Source: Mycolicibacter sinensis
GTDB taxonomy: Bacteria > Actinomycetota > Actinomycetes > Mycobacteriales > Mycobacteriaceae
Length of the DNA stretch: 64,000 nucleotides
Direction of reading: 5' to 3'
NCBI RefSeq assembly: GCF_001667375.1
Contig: NZ_LZIN01000015.1
Span: 31,748-95,747, forward strand
This document shows, piece after piece, positions 37,455 to 47,076 of the stretch (positions are counted from its first letter, which is position 1; every line of letters begins with the position of its first letter). The notes beneath the pieces are model-generated. The model worked only from the letters and a program-made list of their open reading frames with translations, had not been told where the DNA came from and made no database searches. A program made the position numbers and the translations under genes.

Positions 37455-39134
37455 ATGACCACCACTCCGACTGCGTCCGCGAGCAGGGCCAAGCGCAGTG
37501 AGGCCCAGTGGGCGCTCGGCGAGACCGAACCGGTCAACCACAACGAGCAGTTCAAGCAGGACGACCCGGCTCTCAACGTGCAGGCCCGGATCGTCGAGGT
37601 CTACTCCAAGCAGGGCTTCGACTCCATCACCAAGGACGACCTGCGTGGCCGGTTCCGCTGGATGGGCCTCTACACCCAGCGCGAACAGGGCTACGACGGC
37701 ACCTTCACCGGCGACGAGAACGCCGACCTGCTGGAGGCCAAGTACTTCATGATGCGGGTGCGCTGCGACGGCAAGGCGCTGTCGGCCGACGCGATGCGCA
37801 CCCTGGGCGAGATCTCGCAGGAGTACGCCCGCGGCACCGCCGACATCTCCGACCGCAACAACCTGCAATACCACTGGATCGAGATCGAGAAGGTTCCCGA
37901 AATCTGGGACCGGCTGGCCGCGGTCGGGCTGCAGACCATGGAGGCCTGCGGCGACTGCCCGCGCGGAATGCTGGGCTCACCGCTGGCCGGGGAGTCCCTC
38001 GATGAGGTGCTCGACGCCTCCCCCGCCCTCGACGAGATCGTCCGGCGCTACATCGGCAAAGCCGAGTACGCCAACCTGCCGCGCAAGTACAAGACCGCGG
38101 TGTCGGGTCTGCAGGACGTCGCCCACGAGATCAACGACATCTCCTTCATCGGCGTCAACCACCCCGAACACGGCCCCGGGCTGGACCTGTGGGTGGGCGG
38201 TGGCCTGTCGACCAACCCGATGCTGGCCCAGCGCCTCGGCGCCTGGGTTCCGCTGGACGAGGTGCCCGACGTCTGGGAGGCCGTCACCCGCCTGTTCCGC
38301 GACTACGGCTACCGCCGGTTGCGCTCCAAAGCCCGGCTGAAGTTCCTGGTCAAGGACTGGGGACCGGAGAAATTCCGGGAAGTTCTCGAAACCGAATTCC
38401 TGGGCCGCAAACTGATCGACGGGCCGGCCCCCGCCCAGCCCGCCGCGCCCATCGACCACGTCGGGGTGCAGAAGACCCGCAACGGCCGCAACGCGGTCGG
38501 GGTGGCCCCGATCTCCGGACGGGTCAACGGGGCGACGCTGCTCAAGGTCGCCGAGCTGATGGAGCAGGTCGGCTCCGACCGGGCCCGGTTCACCCCGTAC
38601 CAGAAGCTGATCATTCTCGACGTCCCCGACGAGAAGCTCGACGGGCTGCTCACCGAGCTCGACGCGCTGGGCCTGCCGGCCAACCCGTCGGCGTGGCGGC
38701 GCAATCTGATGGCGTGCACCGGGCTGGAGTTCTGCAAGCTGTCGTTCGTCGAGACCCGGGTCCGGGCGCAGAGCCTGGTCCCCGAGCTCGAGAAGCGCCT
38801 CGAAGACCTCAACGCCCTGCTGGACGTGCCGGTCACCGTCAACATCAACGGGTGCCCGAACTCGTGTGCCCGAATCCAGGTGGCCGACATCGGGCTCAAG
38901 GGCCAGATGATCGACGACGGCAACGGCAACTCGGTCCCCGGCTTCCAGGTTCACCTGGGCGGCAGCCTGGGCGCCGACAGCGGTTTCGGCCGTAAACTGC
39001 GCCAGCACAAGGTGTTCAGCGACGAGCTCGGCGACTACATCGAGCGGGTGGTGCGCAACTTCATCAAGGGCCGCAACACCGGTGAGCGATTCGCCCAGTG
39101 GGCCGTGCGGGCCGAAGAGGACGACCTGCGATGA
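37455..39134 (+). CDS. sirA: SirA/NirA, ferredoxin-dependent sulfite reductase
   Basis: A 559-residue sirohaem/[4Fe-4S] reductase. The cluster cysteines are in CTGLEFCKLS and NGCPNSCARIQ. The repeated reductase half-domains show RGTADISDRNNLQYHW and RFTPYQKLIIL. It reduces sulfite to sulfide for cysteine synthesis. ATG 37455 has AAGGAGA upstream. It is the first gene of the sirA-cysH-che1 operon; its stop overlaps the cysH start as ATGA. The product is close in size to M. tuberculosis Rv2391. Confidence 0.96.
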   Translation: MTTTPTASASRAKRSEAQWALGETEPVNHNEQFKQDDPALNVQARIVEVYSKQGFDSITKDDLRGRFRWMGLYTQREQGYDGTFTGDENADLLEAKYFMMRVRCDGKALSADAMRTLGEISQEYARGTADISDRNNLQYHWIEIEKVPEIWDRLAAVGLQTMEACGDCPRGMLGSPLAGESLDEVLDASPALDEIVRRYIGKAEYANLPRKYKTAVSGLQDVAHEINDISFIGVNHPEHGPGLDLWVGGGLSTNPMLAQRLGAWVPLDEVPDVWEAVTRLFRDYGYRRLRSKARLKFLVKDWGPEKFREVLETEFLGRKLIDGPAPAQPAAPIDHVGVQKTRNGRNAVGVAPISGRVNGATLLKVAELMEQVGSDRARFTPYQKLIILDVPDEKLDGLLTELDALGLPANPSAWRRNLMACTGLEFCKLSFVETRVRAQSLVPELEKRLEDLNALLDVPVTVNINGCPNSCARIQVADIGLKGQMIDDGNGNSVPGFQVHLGGSLGADSGFGRKLRQHKVFSDELGDYIERVVRNFIKGRNTGERFAQWAVRAEEDDLR

Positions 39135-39862
39135 GGCCGCACGGCGAAGCGGAGCTGCGGGAGCTGGCGGCCCGCGGCGCGGCCGAGCTCGACGGCGCCC
39201 GCGCCACCGAGCTGCTGGAGTGGACCGACGCGAACTTCGGCGGGGTGAACGGCCCACGCGGCGGCGCCACCTGTAACTACGTAGTGGCCTCCAATATGGC
39301 CGACGCGGTGCTGGTGGATCTGGCGGCCAAGGTCCGCGCGGGGGTTCCGGTGCTGTTCCTCGACACCGGTTACCACTTCGCCGAGACCATCGGCACCCGC
39401 GACGCGGTGGAGGCGATGTATGACATTTCGCTGGTCAACGTCACCCCCGAGCAGACCGTGGCCGAGCAGGACGCCGCGCACGGCAAAGACCTGTTCGCGT
39501 CCAATCCGGCGACGTGCTGCCGGCTGCGCAAGGTCGAGCCCTTGGCCCGCACGCTGCGCGGCTACTCGGCGTGGGTGACCGGGCTGCGCCGGGTGGAGGC
39601 GCCGACCCGCGCCAACGCCCCGCTGATCAGCTTCGACGAGCAGTTCGGTTTGGTGAAGATCAACCCGATCGCCGCCTGGACCGACGAGGAGTTCGACGCC
39701 TACATCGCCGCGAACAATGTGCTGGTCAACCCGCTGATCGACGAGGGGTACCCGTCGATCGGCTGCGCACCGTGCACGGTCAAACCGGCGGCCGGTTCCG
39801 ACCCGCGCAGCGGACGCTGGGCCGGGCTGACCAAGACCGAATGCGGGTTGCACGCCTCGTGA
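39131..39862 (+). CDS. cysH: CysH, APS reductase
   Basis: A 243-residue adenylylsulfate reductase. The iron-sulfur cluster type is shown by paired cysteines in ATCCRLRKVEPL and the CAPCT motif. The substrate loop is FLDTGYHFAETI, and the C-terminal redox cysteine is in TKTECGLH. It reduces APS to sulfite, feeding the preceding SirA. The ATG overlaps the sirA stop, so expression should follow the polycysteine leader. Confidence 0.95.
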   Translation: MRPHGEAELRELAARGAAELDGARATELLEWTDANFGGVNGPRGGATCNYVVASNMADAVLVDLAAKVRAGVPVLFLDTGYHFAETIGTRDAVEAMYDISLVNVTPEQTVAEQDAAHGKDLFASNPATCCRLRKVEPLARTLRGYSAWVTGLRRVEAPTRANAPLISFDEQFGLVKINPIAAWTDEEFDAYIAANNVLVNPLIDEGYPSIGCAPCTVKPAAGSDPRSGRWAGLTKTECGLHAS

Positions 39863-40575
39863 CCACGCTGGTCTTGACCGCGCACGGCAGCCGGGATCCG
39901 CGCTCGGCTACCAACACCGAGGCGATCGCCGGCCACTTGCGCCGGGTGGCACCGGAGTTCACGGTGCGGGTGGCGTTCTGCGAACACAGCACGCCCGGCC
40001 TGCGCGACGTACTGGGCGAGGTGCGCAACGCCGACGACGACGTGATGGTCGTCCCGTTCCTGTTGGCCAGCGCCTATCACGCCCGCGTCGACATCCCGGG
40101 AGTGATCGCGCAGTCCGGGGCGGCCGTGCAGGTGGCGCCCACCCTGGGCGAGGACGACCGGCTGGTGCAGGTTCTCGGTGAGCGGCTCAGCGCCGCCGGG
40201 GCATCCCGTTTCGACCCGGAGCTCGGCGTGGTGGTGGCCGCGGTGGGTTCCTCGCACGCCGCCGCCAACGCCCAGACCGCCCGCGTCGCCGCGCCGCTGT
40301 CCCGCGGAACCCGTTGGGCCGGAGTGGAAGTCGCCTTCGCCACGCAGGGACCGTCGGTGCCCGAGGCCGTCGAGCGCCTGCGGGAACGCGGGGCCACCAG
40401 GCTGATGATCGCGCCGTGGTTCCTGGCGCACGGCAGGATCACCGACGGGATCGCCGCCTACGCCGCGGCCGCCGGAATTCCGATGGCCGAGCCGCTCGGC
40501 GCCCACCGCCTGGTGGCCGCGACCGTGCTGGACCGGGTGGAGGCGGCCCTGGCCGCGGGTCGCGCCGCCGCCTGA
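39859..40575 (+). CDS. che1: Sirohydrochlorin chelatase-like protein (CbiX/Che1)
   Basis: A 238-residue protein with the CbiX/SirB pattern: LVLTAHGSRDPRS at the start, a mid-protein VVVAAVGSSHAAANA, and MIAPWFLAHGRITDGI with the second-domain histidine. It probably inserts Fe into sirohydrochlorin to supply sirohaem for SirA. GTG 39859 overlaps the cysH stop as GTGA and starts directly at the domain, so it is preferred over ATG 39841. It is convergent with cysA1, 18 nt away. Confidence 0.9.
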   Translation: MTTLVLTAHGSRDPRSATNTEAIAGHLRRVAPEFTVRVAFCEHSTPGLRDVLGEVRNADDDVMVVPFLLASAYHARVDIPGVIAQSGAAVQVAPTLGEDDRLVQVLGERLSAAGASRFDPELGVVVAAVGSSHAAANAQTARVAAPLSRGTRWAGVEVAFATQGPSVPEAVERLRERGATRLMIAPWFLAHGRITDGIAAYAAAAGIPMAEPLGAHRLVAATVLDRVEAALAAGRAAA

Positions 40576-40593
40576 CGCCGCGAGGTTGCAGCT

Positions 40594-41625
40594 TTAGGCG
40601 AGCACCGGCGCGTCCGCGACGGGCGCGTCCTTCAGCGGCGGTATCCGGGTGGCCCGCACGTAGACGGTGTCCCCCTCTACCAGCGACAGCGCCTCGGCGT
40701 CACCGCGGGTGATCTGGGCGGTGAACGGCACCTTGGTGGCGGCGTTGGTCAGCTCCACCCGCACCTCGAACCCCAGCGTCACCACCCGGTTGACCACCGC
40801 CCGCAACACCCCAGTGGACTCTGCGGTGCCGTCGGCGTTGGCCACCGCCATCTCGGGAGTGCGTCCCACCCGGATGTCGTGCGGGCGCACCAGGGTGCCG
40901 TTGAGCGTGGACACCGCACCGAGGAACGACATCACGAAGGCGTTCGCCGGGGCGTCGTAGACCTCGGTCGGGGTGCCGAGCTGCTCGATGCGGCCCTGAT
41001 TGAGCACCGCGATCCGGTCGGCGACGTCCAGCGCCTCGGCCTGGTCGTGGGTGACCAGCACCGTGGTGACGTGCACGTCCTCGTGCAACCGGCGCAGCCA
41101 GGCCCGCAGGTCCTCGCGGACCTTGGCATCCAGCGCACCGAACGGCTCGTCGAGCAGCAGCACCTGCGGATCCACCGCCAGCGCCCGCGCCAAGGCCATC
41201 CGCTGGCGCTGCCCACCGGAGAGCTGGTTGGGGTAGCGGGTCTGAAAACCGCTGAGCCCCACCACTTCCAGCAAGTTGTCGACCTTCTCCTTGACCTCGG
41301 ACTTGGGCCGCTTGCGGATCTTCAGCCCGTACGCCACATTGTCGCGCACCGTCATGTGCTTGAACGCCGCGTAGTGCTGGAACACGAATCCGATGCCGCG
41401 CCGCTGCGGGGGCACCCCGGTGACGTCGGCACCGTTGATGGTGACGGTGCCGCTGTCGGGGTGGTCCAGACCGGCGATCGCCCGCAGCAGGGTCGACTTG
41501 CCCGAGCCGCTGGGGCCGAGCAGCGCGGTGAGCGAACCGGACGGCACGGTGAAGTCGACGTTGTCGAGGGCGACGAAGTCGCCGTAGCGTTTGTTGGCTC
41601 CCCGGACGGTGATCGCGTCGCTCAT
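40594..41625 (-). CDS. cysA1: CysA1, sulfate ABC transporter ATPase
   Basis: A 343-residue ATPase with Walker [10 protein letters not shown], signature [15 protein letters not shown], Walker [13 protein letters not shown] and H-loop VLVTHD. A TOBE-like C-terminal domain follows ([13 protein letters not shown]). It powers sulfate/thiosulfate import with CysT, CysW and SubI. The start ATG 41625 overlaps the cysW stop as ATGA. It is the last gene of the subI-cysT-cysW-cysA1 operon. Confidence 0.96.
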   Translation of the reverse strand: MSDAITVRGANKRYGDFVALDNVDFTVPSGSLTALLGPSGSGKSTLLRAIAGLDHPDSGTVTINGADVTGVPPQRRGIGFVFQHYAAFKHMTVRDNVAYGLKIRKRPKSEVKEKVDNLLEVVGLSGFQTRYPNQLSGGQRQRMALARALAVDPQVLLLDEPFGALDAKVREDLRAWLRRLHEDVHVTTVLVTHDQAEALDVADRIAVLNQGRIEQLGTPTEVYDAPANAFVMSFLGAVSTLNGTLVRPHDIRVGRTPEMAVANADGTAESTGVLRAVVNRVVTLGFEVRVELTNAATKVPFTAQITRGDAEALSLVEGDTVYVRATRIPPLKDAPVADAPVLA

Positions 41626-42437
41626 CTGCTTCCCTTTCCGGCCCGCCGCATGTCGAGCACCACCTGAACGATCAACACCAGTACCGACACCGTCATCAGC
41701 AGTGTGGACAGGGCGTAGGCGCCGTATTCGGCACCGCGGTTGTAACGGTCGGACACCAGCAGCGTCAGCGTCTGGGATTTGCCGGGCAGGTTCGACGACA
41801 CGATCAGCACCGCGCCGTATTCGCCCAGGGTGCGCGCCACGGTCAGCACGATCCCGTACGTCAGACCCCACCGGATCGAGGGCAGCGTGATCCGCCAGAA
41901 CGTCTGCCACCAGCTCGAGCCCAGCGTCGCCGCCGCCTCCTCCATGTCGGTGCCCAGTTCGTGCAGCACCGGTTCGACTTCCCGGATCACGAACGGCAGC
42001 GTGACGAAGATGCTGGCCAGCACGATGCCGGGCAGACCGAAGATGATTTTGAAGCCCCAGTCGTTCTCCACGAAGCCCAGCAAGCCGGCCGACCCCCACA
42101 GCACGATCAGCGCGACGCCGACGACCACCGGCGAGACCGCGAACGGCAGGTCGATGATCGCCTGCAGCGCGCCCTTGCCGCGGAATCGGTTGCGGGCCAG
42201 CACCAATGCCGTCGGAATTCCGAAGATGACGTTCAGCGGCACCACGATCGCCACCACCAGCAGCGACAACTGCAGCGCCGAGATCGCCGCCGGGGTGGAG
42301 ATGTAGGCGAAGAACTGCCCGAACCCGGGAGCGAAGCTGCGCCACAGGATCAACGACACGGGAACGATCAGCAGCAGGCCGACATAGGCCAGCGCCACGA
42401 ACCGCAGCAGGTAACGGACTTTCGGCGACGGAGTCAT
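41622..42437 (-). CDS. cysW: CysW, sulfate ABC transporter permease
   Basis: A 271-residue permease with about six membrane helices, beginning [20 protein letters not shown]. The cytoplasmic EAA loop is [21 protein letters not shown]. It forms the channel with CysT. Start and stop both overlap neighbours by 4 nt, as expected of a tightly coupled transporter operon. Confidence 0.95.
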   Translation of the reverse strand: MTPSPKVRYLLRFVALAYVGLLLIVPVSLILWRSFAPGFGQFFAYISTPAAISALQLSLLVVAIVVPLNVIFGIPTALVLARNRFRGKGALQAIIDLPFAVSPVVVGVALIVLWGSAGLLGFVENDWGFKIIFGLPGIVLASIFVTLPFVIREVEPVLHELGTDMEEAAATLGSSWWQTFWRITLPSIRWGLTYGIVLTVARTLGEYGAVLIVSSNLPGKSQTLTLLVSDRYNRGAEYGAYALSTLLMTVSVLVLIVQVVLDMRRAGKGSR

Positions 42438-43294
42438 GCCGAGCGCTCCTGCCGCTTGATTACCCGCGCGCCCAGCAGCCGCAGCGCCAGCAGCACCAGG
42501 AACGAGATACCGAGCAGCACCAGCGAGATCGCGGCGGCCCCGGTGGGGTCGTCGTTCTCGATCAAGGTCCGGATCCACTGCGAGGAAACCTCGGTCTTGC
42601 CGGGCACCGCCCCGCCGATCAGCACCACCGAGCCGAACTCGCCGATCGCCCGCGAGAACGCCAGGCCCGCCCCGGTCAGCAGCGCCGGGGTCAGCGACGG
42701 CAGGACCACGGTGCGAAAGACCGTCGCCCCGGAGGCGCCCAGCGATGCGGCGGCCTCTTCGACCTCCCGATCGATTTCCAGCAGCACCGGTTGCACCGCC
42801 CGCACCACGAACGGCAATGTGACGAACGCCAGGGCCAAGCCGACGCCCCACGCGGTGTGCTGCAGATGCAGGCGCACCGGGCTGGCCGGGCCGTACAGCG
42901 CCAGCATCACCAAACTGGCCACGATGGTGGGCAACGCGAACGGCAGGTCGATGATCACGTCGATGAAGCGCTTGCCGACGAAGTCGTCACGCACCAGCAC
43001 CCAGGCGATCAGCAGGCCGAACACCAGGTTGACCACCGTGACACCGGCGGCGATCGTCAGCGTCACCCGGAAGGACTCCAGCGCGGCGTGCGAGGTGACC
43101 GCCAGCCGGAACGCCTGCCAGCCCCCGCCGGCGGCCTGCCAGGCGATCGCGGCCAGCGGCGCCAGCACGATCAGCGACAGCCATATCACCGCGGCGCCCA
43201 CCCGCAACGAGACGCCTTCGCGCCGGAACCCGGTGTGCACCGGCGGTCCGCCCTCGCCGGGCCGGGTCGCCTCGGTGACCACGATGGCCGTCAT
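42434..43294 (-). CDS. cysT: CysT, sulfate ABC transporter permease
   Basis: A 286-residue permease with a polar N-terminus of about 30 residues, then about six helices ([17 protein letters not shown] onwards). The EAA loop is [21 protein letters not shown]. It pairs with CysW. ATG 43294 overlaps the subI stop as ATGA. Confidence 0.95.
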   Translation of the reverse strand: MTAIVVTEATRPGEGGPPVHTGFRREGVSLRVGAAVIWLSLIVLAPLAAIAWQAAGGGWQAFRLAVTSHAALESFRVTLTIAAGVTVVNLVFGLLIAWVLVRDDFVGKRFIDVIIDLPFALPTIVASLVMLALYGPASPVRLHLQHTAWGVGLALAFVTLPFVVRAVQPVLLEIDREVEEAAASLGASGATVFRTVVLPSLTPALLTGAGLAFSRAIGEFGSVVLIGGAVPGKTEVSSQWIRTLIENDDPTGAAAISLVLLGISFLVLLALRLLGARVIKRQERSA

Positions 43295-44307
43295 CCGGTG
43301 ACCCGGGTGTAGATCTTGGTGATGGTGCCGCTCTCCTTGTCGAACAGGCCGGTGTCGGCGACGTCCCACCCGCCGAGATCGGCGATCGTCCAGAGCTTGT
43401 CCGGTGCCGGGAACTGCTCGCCGAACTCCGCCGCGACGCCCGGGTCGGCCGGGCGGAAGCCGGCCTGCGCCCACAGGCGTTGCGCAACGGGCGTGTACTG
43501 GAAGTTCTTGAACGCGGTGACGGTGTCGAGATGCCGGCTGGAGCTCACCACCGCCAGCGGATTCTCGATCTTGAAGGTCTGCGACGGGTTCACGTGCTCT
43601 ACCGGCTTGCCCTTGCGCTCGACGGCGATCGCCTCGTTCTCGTAGCTGATCAGCACGTCGCCGCTGCCCTGCAGGAACACGTCGGTGGCCTCCCGCCCCG
43701 AGCCCGGGCGCAGCTTCACGTGATCGCTGACCAACTTGTCGACGAAGTCCAGGCCGGCCTGCGGATCCTTGCCTCCCTCGCTCTTGACCGCGTAAGGCGC
43801 CAGCAGATTCCATTTGGCCGATCCGGAACTCAGCGGGCTGGGGGTGATCACCTCGACGCCGGGTGCCAACAGGTCGTCCCAGTCCTTGATGTGTTTGGGA
43901 TTGCCCTGCCGCACCACCAACGTCACCACCGAACCGAACGGGATGCCCTTGGTGACGTCGGCGTTCCAGTCCTCGGCCACCTTGCCGGCCTTCACCAGCC
44001 GGGTGATGTCGGGCTCTACCGAGAAGTTGACGATGTCGGCGGGTTTGCCGTTGGCGACTCCGCGGGACTGATCCCCCGAGGCGCCGTAGGATGTGACGAC
44101 CTGCACGTCAGCACCGTCCTCGGTGGCGTAGAAGGCCGGGATGACTTTGCTCCAGCCGGGTTCGGGAACCGCGTAGGCCACCAGCGTCAAGGTGGTGCTC
44201 GCGCCGGAGTGTTCGGCACCGCCGACCACATCGCTGGGGCCGCCGCCGCACCCGGCGATAAGTACAGCGGCCAGCGCTACCGCGGCGCCTCTGGCGATGT
44301 GAAGCAT
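43291..44307 (-). CDS. subI: SubI, sulfate-binding lipoprotein
   Basis: A 338-residue lipoprotein with the lipobox VLIAGCGGG and a periplasmic-binding fold of the sulfate-binding family (VTSYGASGDQSRGVANG, DIVNFSVEPDITRLV, LLAPYAVKSEGGKDPQAG, GDVLISYENEAI). It delivers sulfate or thiosulfate to CysTW. It starts the transporter operon; a short Cys-Cys leader ORF lies 115 nt upstream. Confidence 0.95.
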   Translation of the reverse strand: MLHIARGAAVALAAVLIAGCGGGPSDVVGGAEHSGASTTLTLVAYAVPEPGWSKVIPAFYATEDGADVQVVTSYGASGDQSRGVANGKPADIVNFSVEPDITRLVKAGKVAEDWNADVTKGIPFGSVVTLVVRQGNPKHIKDWDDLLAPGVEVITPSPLSSGSAKWNLLAPYAVKSEGGKDPQAGLDFVDKLVSDHVKLRPGSGREATDVFLQGSGDVLISYENEAIAVERKGKPVEHVNPSQTFKIENPLAVVSSSRHLDTVTAFKNFQYTPVAQRLWAQAGFRPADPGVAAEFGEQFPAPDKLWTIADLGGWDVADTGLFDKESGTITKIYTRVTG

Positions 44308-44421
44308 GGGTGACCTTTCAGTGCAGGCTGAGGAACTTCGGTCCCGTCGCTTCGCGAAGATGGTTGGCCCCAGGGATTACCTGCCGGGGATTACGACTTC
44401 AAAGCGTCGACGGGCGGGTGT

Positions 44422-44463
44422 TCAGCGACAACAGTGCACGTCGGACACAGCGCAATTACCCAC
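44422..44463 (-). CDS. Cys-containing leader ORF upstream of subI
   Basis: A 13-codon frame from GTG 44463 to TGA 44422 that reads MGNCAVSDVHCCR, with two adjacent cysteines right before the last codon. It resembles the cysteine attenuator at 37245 and precedes the other sulfur operon of the window. A -10 element is less clear here. A longer overlapping frame from ATG 44483 also exists, so the leader identity is an inference. Confidence 0.55.
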   Translation of the reverse strand: MGNCAVSDVHCCR

Positions 44464-44545
44464 GGCAATGAGCGCCAAGACATAGCACTCTTGATTACCG
44501 GACGCTGCGAGCATGCCGGGAAGCGTAACAGAACTCCCCGGTTGC

Positions 44546-44623
44546 TCAGCGGGTCAACAGCCAGCTGACGATGACCAGGACGATCAAAGCGACCAGAATC
44601 AGCGTCACCTGCGAGCGCGGCAT
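44546..44623 (-). CDS. Tiny single-helix membrane peptide (25 residues)
   Basis: ATG 44623 overlaps the stop of the upstream small gene as ATGA. The peptide begins MPRSQ, then is almost wholly hydrophobic (VTLILVALIVLVIVSWLL), and ends in TR. Such a composition would give one membrane helix with positive ends. The coupling and composition argue for a real gene. It probably acts with the Rv2401A-like protein; function is unknown. Confidence 0.6.
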   Translation of the reverse strand: MPRSQVTLILVALIVLVIVSWLLTR

Positions 44624-44814
44624 CAGCGCACCCCGTCGTCGTGCCGGGCCCGTCGCAGCACCCGGATGCCCTGGCCCAGCGCAGCGTCCAGCACGAACGC
44701 CAGGCCGTAGGCCAACGCCAGCACCACCGGCATCACCACCGCGGTCTGGACGACGAAACCGAGCCCCGACAGCCACAGCTCAACGCCATCCCACCAGCTC
44801 AGGAAGCCAACCAT
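44623..44814 (-). CDS. Small membrane protein, Rv2401A-like
   Basis: A 63-residue protein. A Trp-rich N-terminus (FLSWWDGVELWL) leads into one long membrane segment (FVVQTAVVMPVVLALAYGLAFVL), then a basic tail (RVLRRARHDDGVR). Position between subI and the GH15 gene corresponds to Rv2401A. It is coupled to the 25-residue peptide gene. Function is unknown. Confidence 0.7.
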   Translation of the reverse strand: MVGFLSWWDGVELWLSGLGFVVQTAVVMPVVLALAYGLAFVLDAALGQGIRVLRRARHDDGVR

Positions 44815-44921
44815 CCGGACCACTGTAGCGGCGATCCCAAGTTCGGCGAAGCCGGGCGAATGGGGGCACCGCCGTCGCCGGATGCGCGCGGCCGGCGGCA
44901 ACCAGGAACAGGAGGGTCAGG

Positions 44922-47003
44922 TTGGACGTGCGGCGAGCCGCCAGCAATGATGTCGGAATGGTCCTGCACACCCCGCCGGGCGATGCACCCGACAAGACCG
45001 CTTTCGAAGCTACTGGAAAAACCTCCGACGCCCCTGCCCCCAAGACCCCGCCGCTGTCGGCCACCGCGCCGGTGCCGTACTCCGCGACGCCCGGGCAAGT
45101 CCGCAACTCGTTTCCCCCGATCGCCGACTACGCGTTCCTGTCCGACTGTGAGACCAACTGCCTGATCTCGGCGGCCGGCTCGGTGGAGTGGATGTGCGTG
45201 CCGCGGCCCGACTCCCCTAGCGTCTTCGGCTCGATCCTGGACCGCGGCGCCGGGCATTTTCGGCTCGGCCCGTACGGGGTCGCGGTGCCCGCGGCGCGGC
45301 GCTACCTGCCCGGCAGTCCCATCATGGAGACCACCTGGCAGACCCACACCGGCTGGCTGATCGTGCGGGACGCGCTGGTGATGGGCAAGTGGCACGACAT
45401 CGAAACCCGGTCGCAGACTCATCGGCGTACCCCGATGGACTGGGACGCCGAGCACATCCTGCTGCGCACGGTGCGCTGCGTCAGCGGCACGGTCGAGCTG
45501 ACCATGAGCTGCGAGCCGGCGTTCGACTACCACCGCACCAGCGCCACCTGGGAGTACTCGGCCAACGCCTACGGTGAGGCGATCGCGCGGGCCCGGCAGG
45601 ACCCCGACGCCCACCCGACGTTGCGGTTGACGACCAACCTGCGGCTCGGTCTGGAGGGCCGGGAGGCGCGGGCCCGCACCCGGCTGACCGAGGGCGACGA
45701 CGTCTTCGTGGCGTTGAGCTGGTCCAAACACCCCGCGCCGCAGACCTACGCCGAAGCCGCCGACAAGATGTGGAACACCACCGAGTGCTGGCGGCAGTGG
45801 ATCAACATCGGCAACTTCCCCGACCACCCGTGGCGGGTCTATCTGCAGCGCAGCGCGCTCACGCTCAAGGGGCTGACTTATTCGCCGACCGGAGCCCTGC
45901 TGGCAGCGGCTACCACGTCACTGCCGGAAACGCCGCAGGGCGAACGTAATTGGGATTACCGCTACGCCTGGGTGCGGGATTCGACGTTCGCACTATGGGG
46001 CCTTTACACCCTGGGGCTGGACCGCGAGGCCGACGACTTCTTCTCCTTTATCGCCGACGTGTCCGGTGCCAACAACGGCCAGCAGCGTCCCCTGCAGGTG
46101 ATGTACGGCGTCGGCGGGGAACACGAACTCGCCGAAGAGGAACTCGAGCACCTGTCGGGCTATGACAACGCCCACCCGGTGCGGATCGGCAACGGCGCCT
46201 ACAACCAGTGTCAGCACGACATCTGGGGCACCATGCTGGACTCGGTCTACTTGCACGCCAAGTCCCGTGAGCAGATTCCGGAAACGCTGTGGCCGGTGCT
46301 CAAGCGTCAGGTGGAGGAGGCGATCGCGCACTGGCGCGAGCCGGATCGCGGCATCTGGGAGGTGCGCGGCGAACCGCAGCACTTCACCTCGTCGAAGGTG
46401 ATGTGCTGGGTGGCACTGGACCGCGGCTCCAAGCTGGCCGAGTTGCAGGGCGAAATGTCCTACGCCCGGCAGTGGCGGGTGATCGCTGAGGAGATCAAGG
46501 CCGATGTGCTGGCCAACGGGGTGGATTCCCGCGGTGTGCTGACCCAGAGCTACGGCAGCGATGCACTGGACGCCTCGCTGCTGCTGGTGGTGCTCACCCG
46601 GTTCCTGCCGGCCGACGATCCGCGGGTACGCGCCACCGTGATGGCGATCGCCGAAGAACTCACCGAGGACGGTCTGGTGCTGCGCTATCGGACCGAGGAG
46701 ACCGACGACGGACTGTCCGGCACCGAGGGCACCTTCACCATCTGCTCGTTTTGGCTGGTCTCAGCGCTGGTGGAGATCGGTGAGGTCAGCCAGGCCAAGC
46801 ATCTGTGCGAGCGACTGCTGTCGTTCGCCAGCCCGCTGCACCTCTACGCCGAGGAGATCGAGCCCCGCACCGGCCGGCACCTGGGCAACTTCCCGCAGGC
46901 GTTCACCCACCTGGCGCTGATCAACGCCGTCGTGCACGTGATCCGTGCCGAGGAGGAAGCCGACTCCACCGGGGGTTTCCAGCCCGCGAACGCCCCCAAT
47001 TAG
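44922..47003 (+). CDS. Glycoside hydrolase family 15 enzyme, trehalase-like
   Basis: A protein of up to 693 residues whose backbone matches Rv2402. After a proline-rich N-terminus there is a GH15 beta-sandwich domain (ADYAFLSDCETNCLISAAGS, VEWMCVPRPDSPSVFGSILD), then an (alpha/alpha)6 barrel. The first catalytic Glu region is likely WDYRYAWVRDSTFALWGLY and the second is around EGTFTICSFWLVSAL. Homologues of Rv2402 have been reported as mycobacterial trehalases. Start codons in frame after AGGAGGG are TTG 44922 and GTG 44928. Confidence 0.9.
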   Translation: MDVRRAASNDVGMVLHTPPGDAPDKTAFEATGKTSDAPAPKTPPLSATAPVPYSATPGQVRNSFPPIADYAFLSDCETNCLISAAGSVEWMCVPRPDSPSVFGSILDRGAGHFRLGPYGVAVPAARRYLPGSPIMETTWQTHTGWLIVRDALVMGKWHDIETRSQTHRRTPMDWDAEHILLRTVRCVSGTVELTMSCEPAFDYHRTSATWEYSANAYGEAIARARQDPDAHPTLRLTTNLRLGLEGREARARTRLTEGDDVFVALSWSKHPAPQTYAEAADKMWNTTECWRQWINIGNFPDHPWRVYLQRSALTLKGLTYSPTGALLAAATTSLPETPQGERNWDYRYAWVRDSTFALWGLYTLGLDREADDFFSFIADVSGANNGQQRPLQVMYGVGGEHELAEEELEHLSGYDNAHPVRIGNGAYNQCQHDIWGTMLDSVYLHAKSREQIPETLWPVLKRQVEEAIAHWREPDRGIWEVRGEPQHFTSSKVMCWVALDRGSKLAELQGEMSYARQWRVIAEEIKADVLANGVDSRGVLTQSYGSDALDASLLLVVLTRFLPADDPRVRATVMAIAEELTEDGLVLRYRTEETDDGLSGTEGTFTICSFWLVSALVEIGEVSQAKHLCERLLSFASPLHLYAEEIEPRTGRHLGNFPQAFTHLALINAVVHVIRAEEEADSTGGFQPANAPN

Positions 47004-47012
47004 GGCGGCCCA

Positions 47013-47064
47013 GCGTGAAGGTGGCTTCACGTTCGGATGCCCAACGTGAAGCCATCTTCACGTT
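47013..47064. repeat. Pair of CGTGAAG palindromes between convergent genes
   Basis: CGTGAAG-GTGG-CTTCACG (core 47014-47031) and AACGTGAAG-CCAT-CTTCACGTT (47043-47064) lie side by side between the convergent GH15 gene and lppR. Both arms are perfect. They may form a bidirectional terminator. A third copy is at 63914-63931. Confidence 0.75.
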
Positions 47065-47076
47065 CGGCCGAGGAAC

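Noticed and set aside
41626..42345. N-terminal extension of the cysA1 frame
   Set aside because: The extension lies within cysW; the ATPase begins at ATG 41625 with a standard ATGA overlap.
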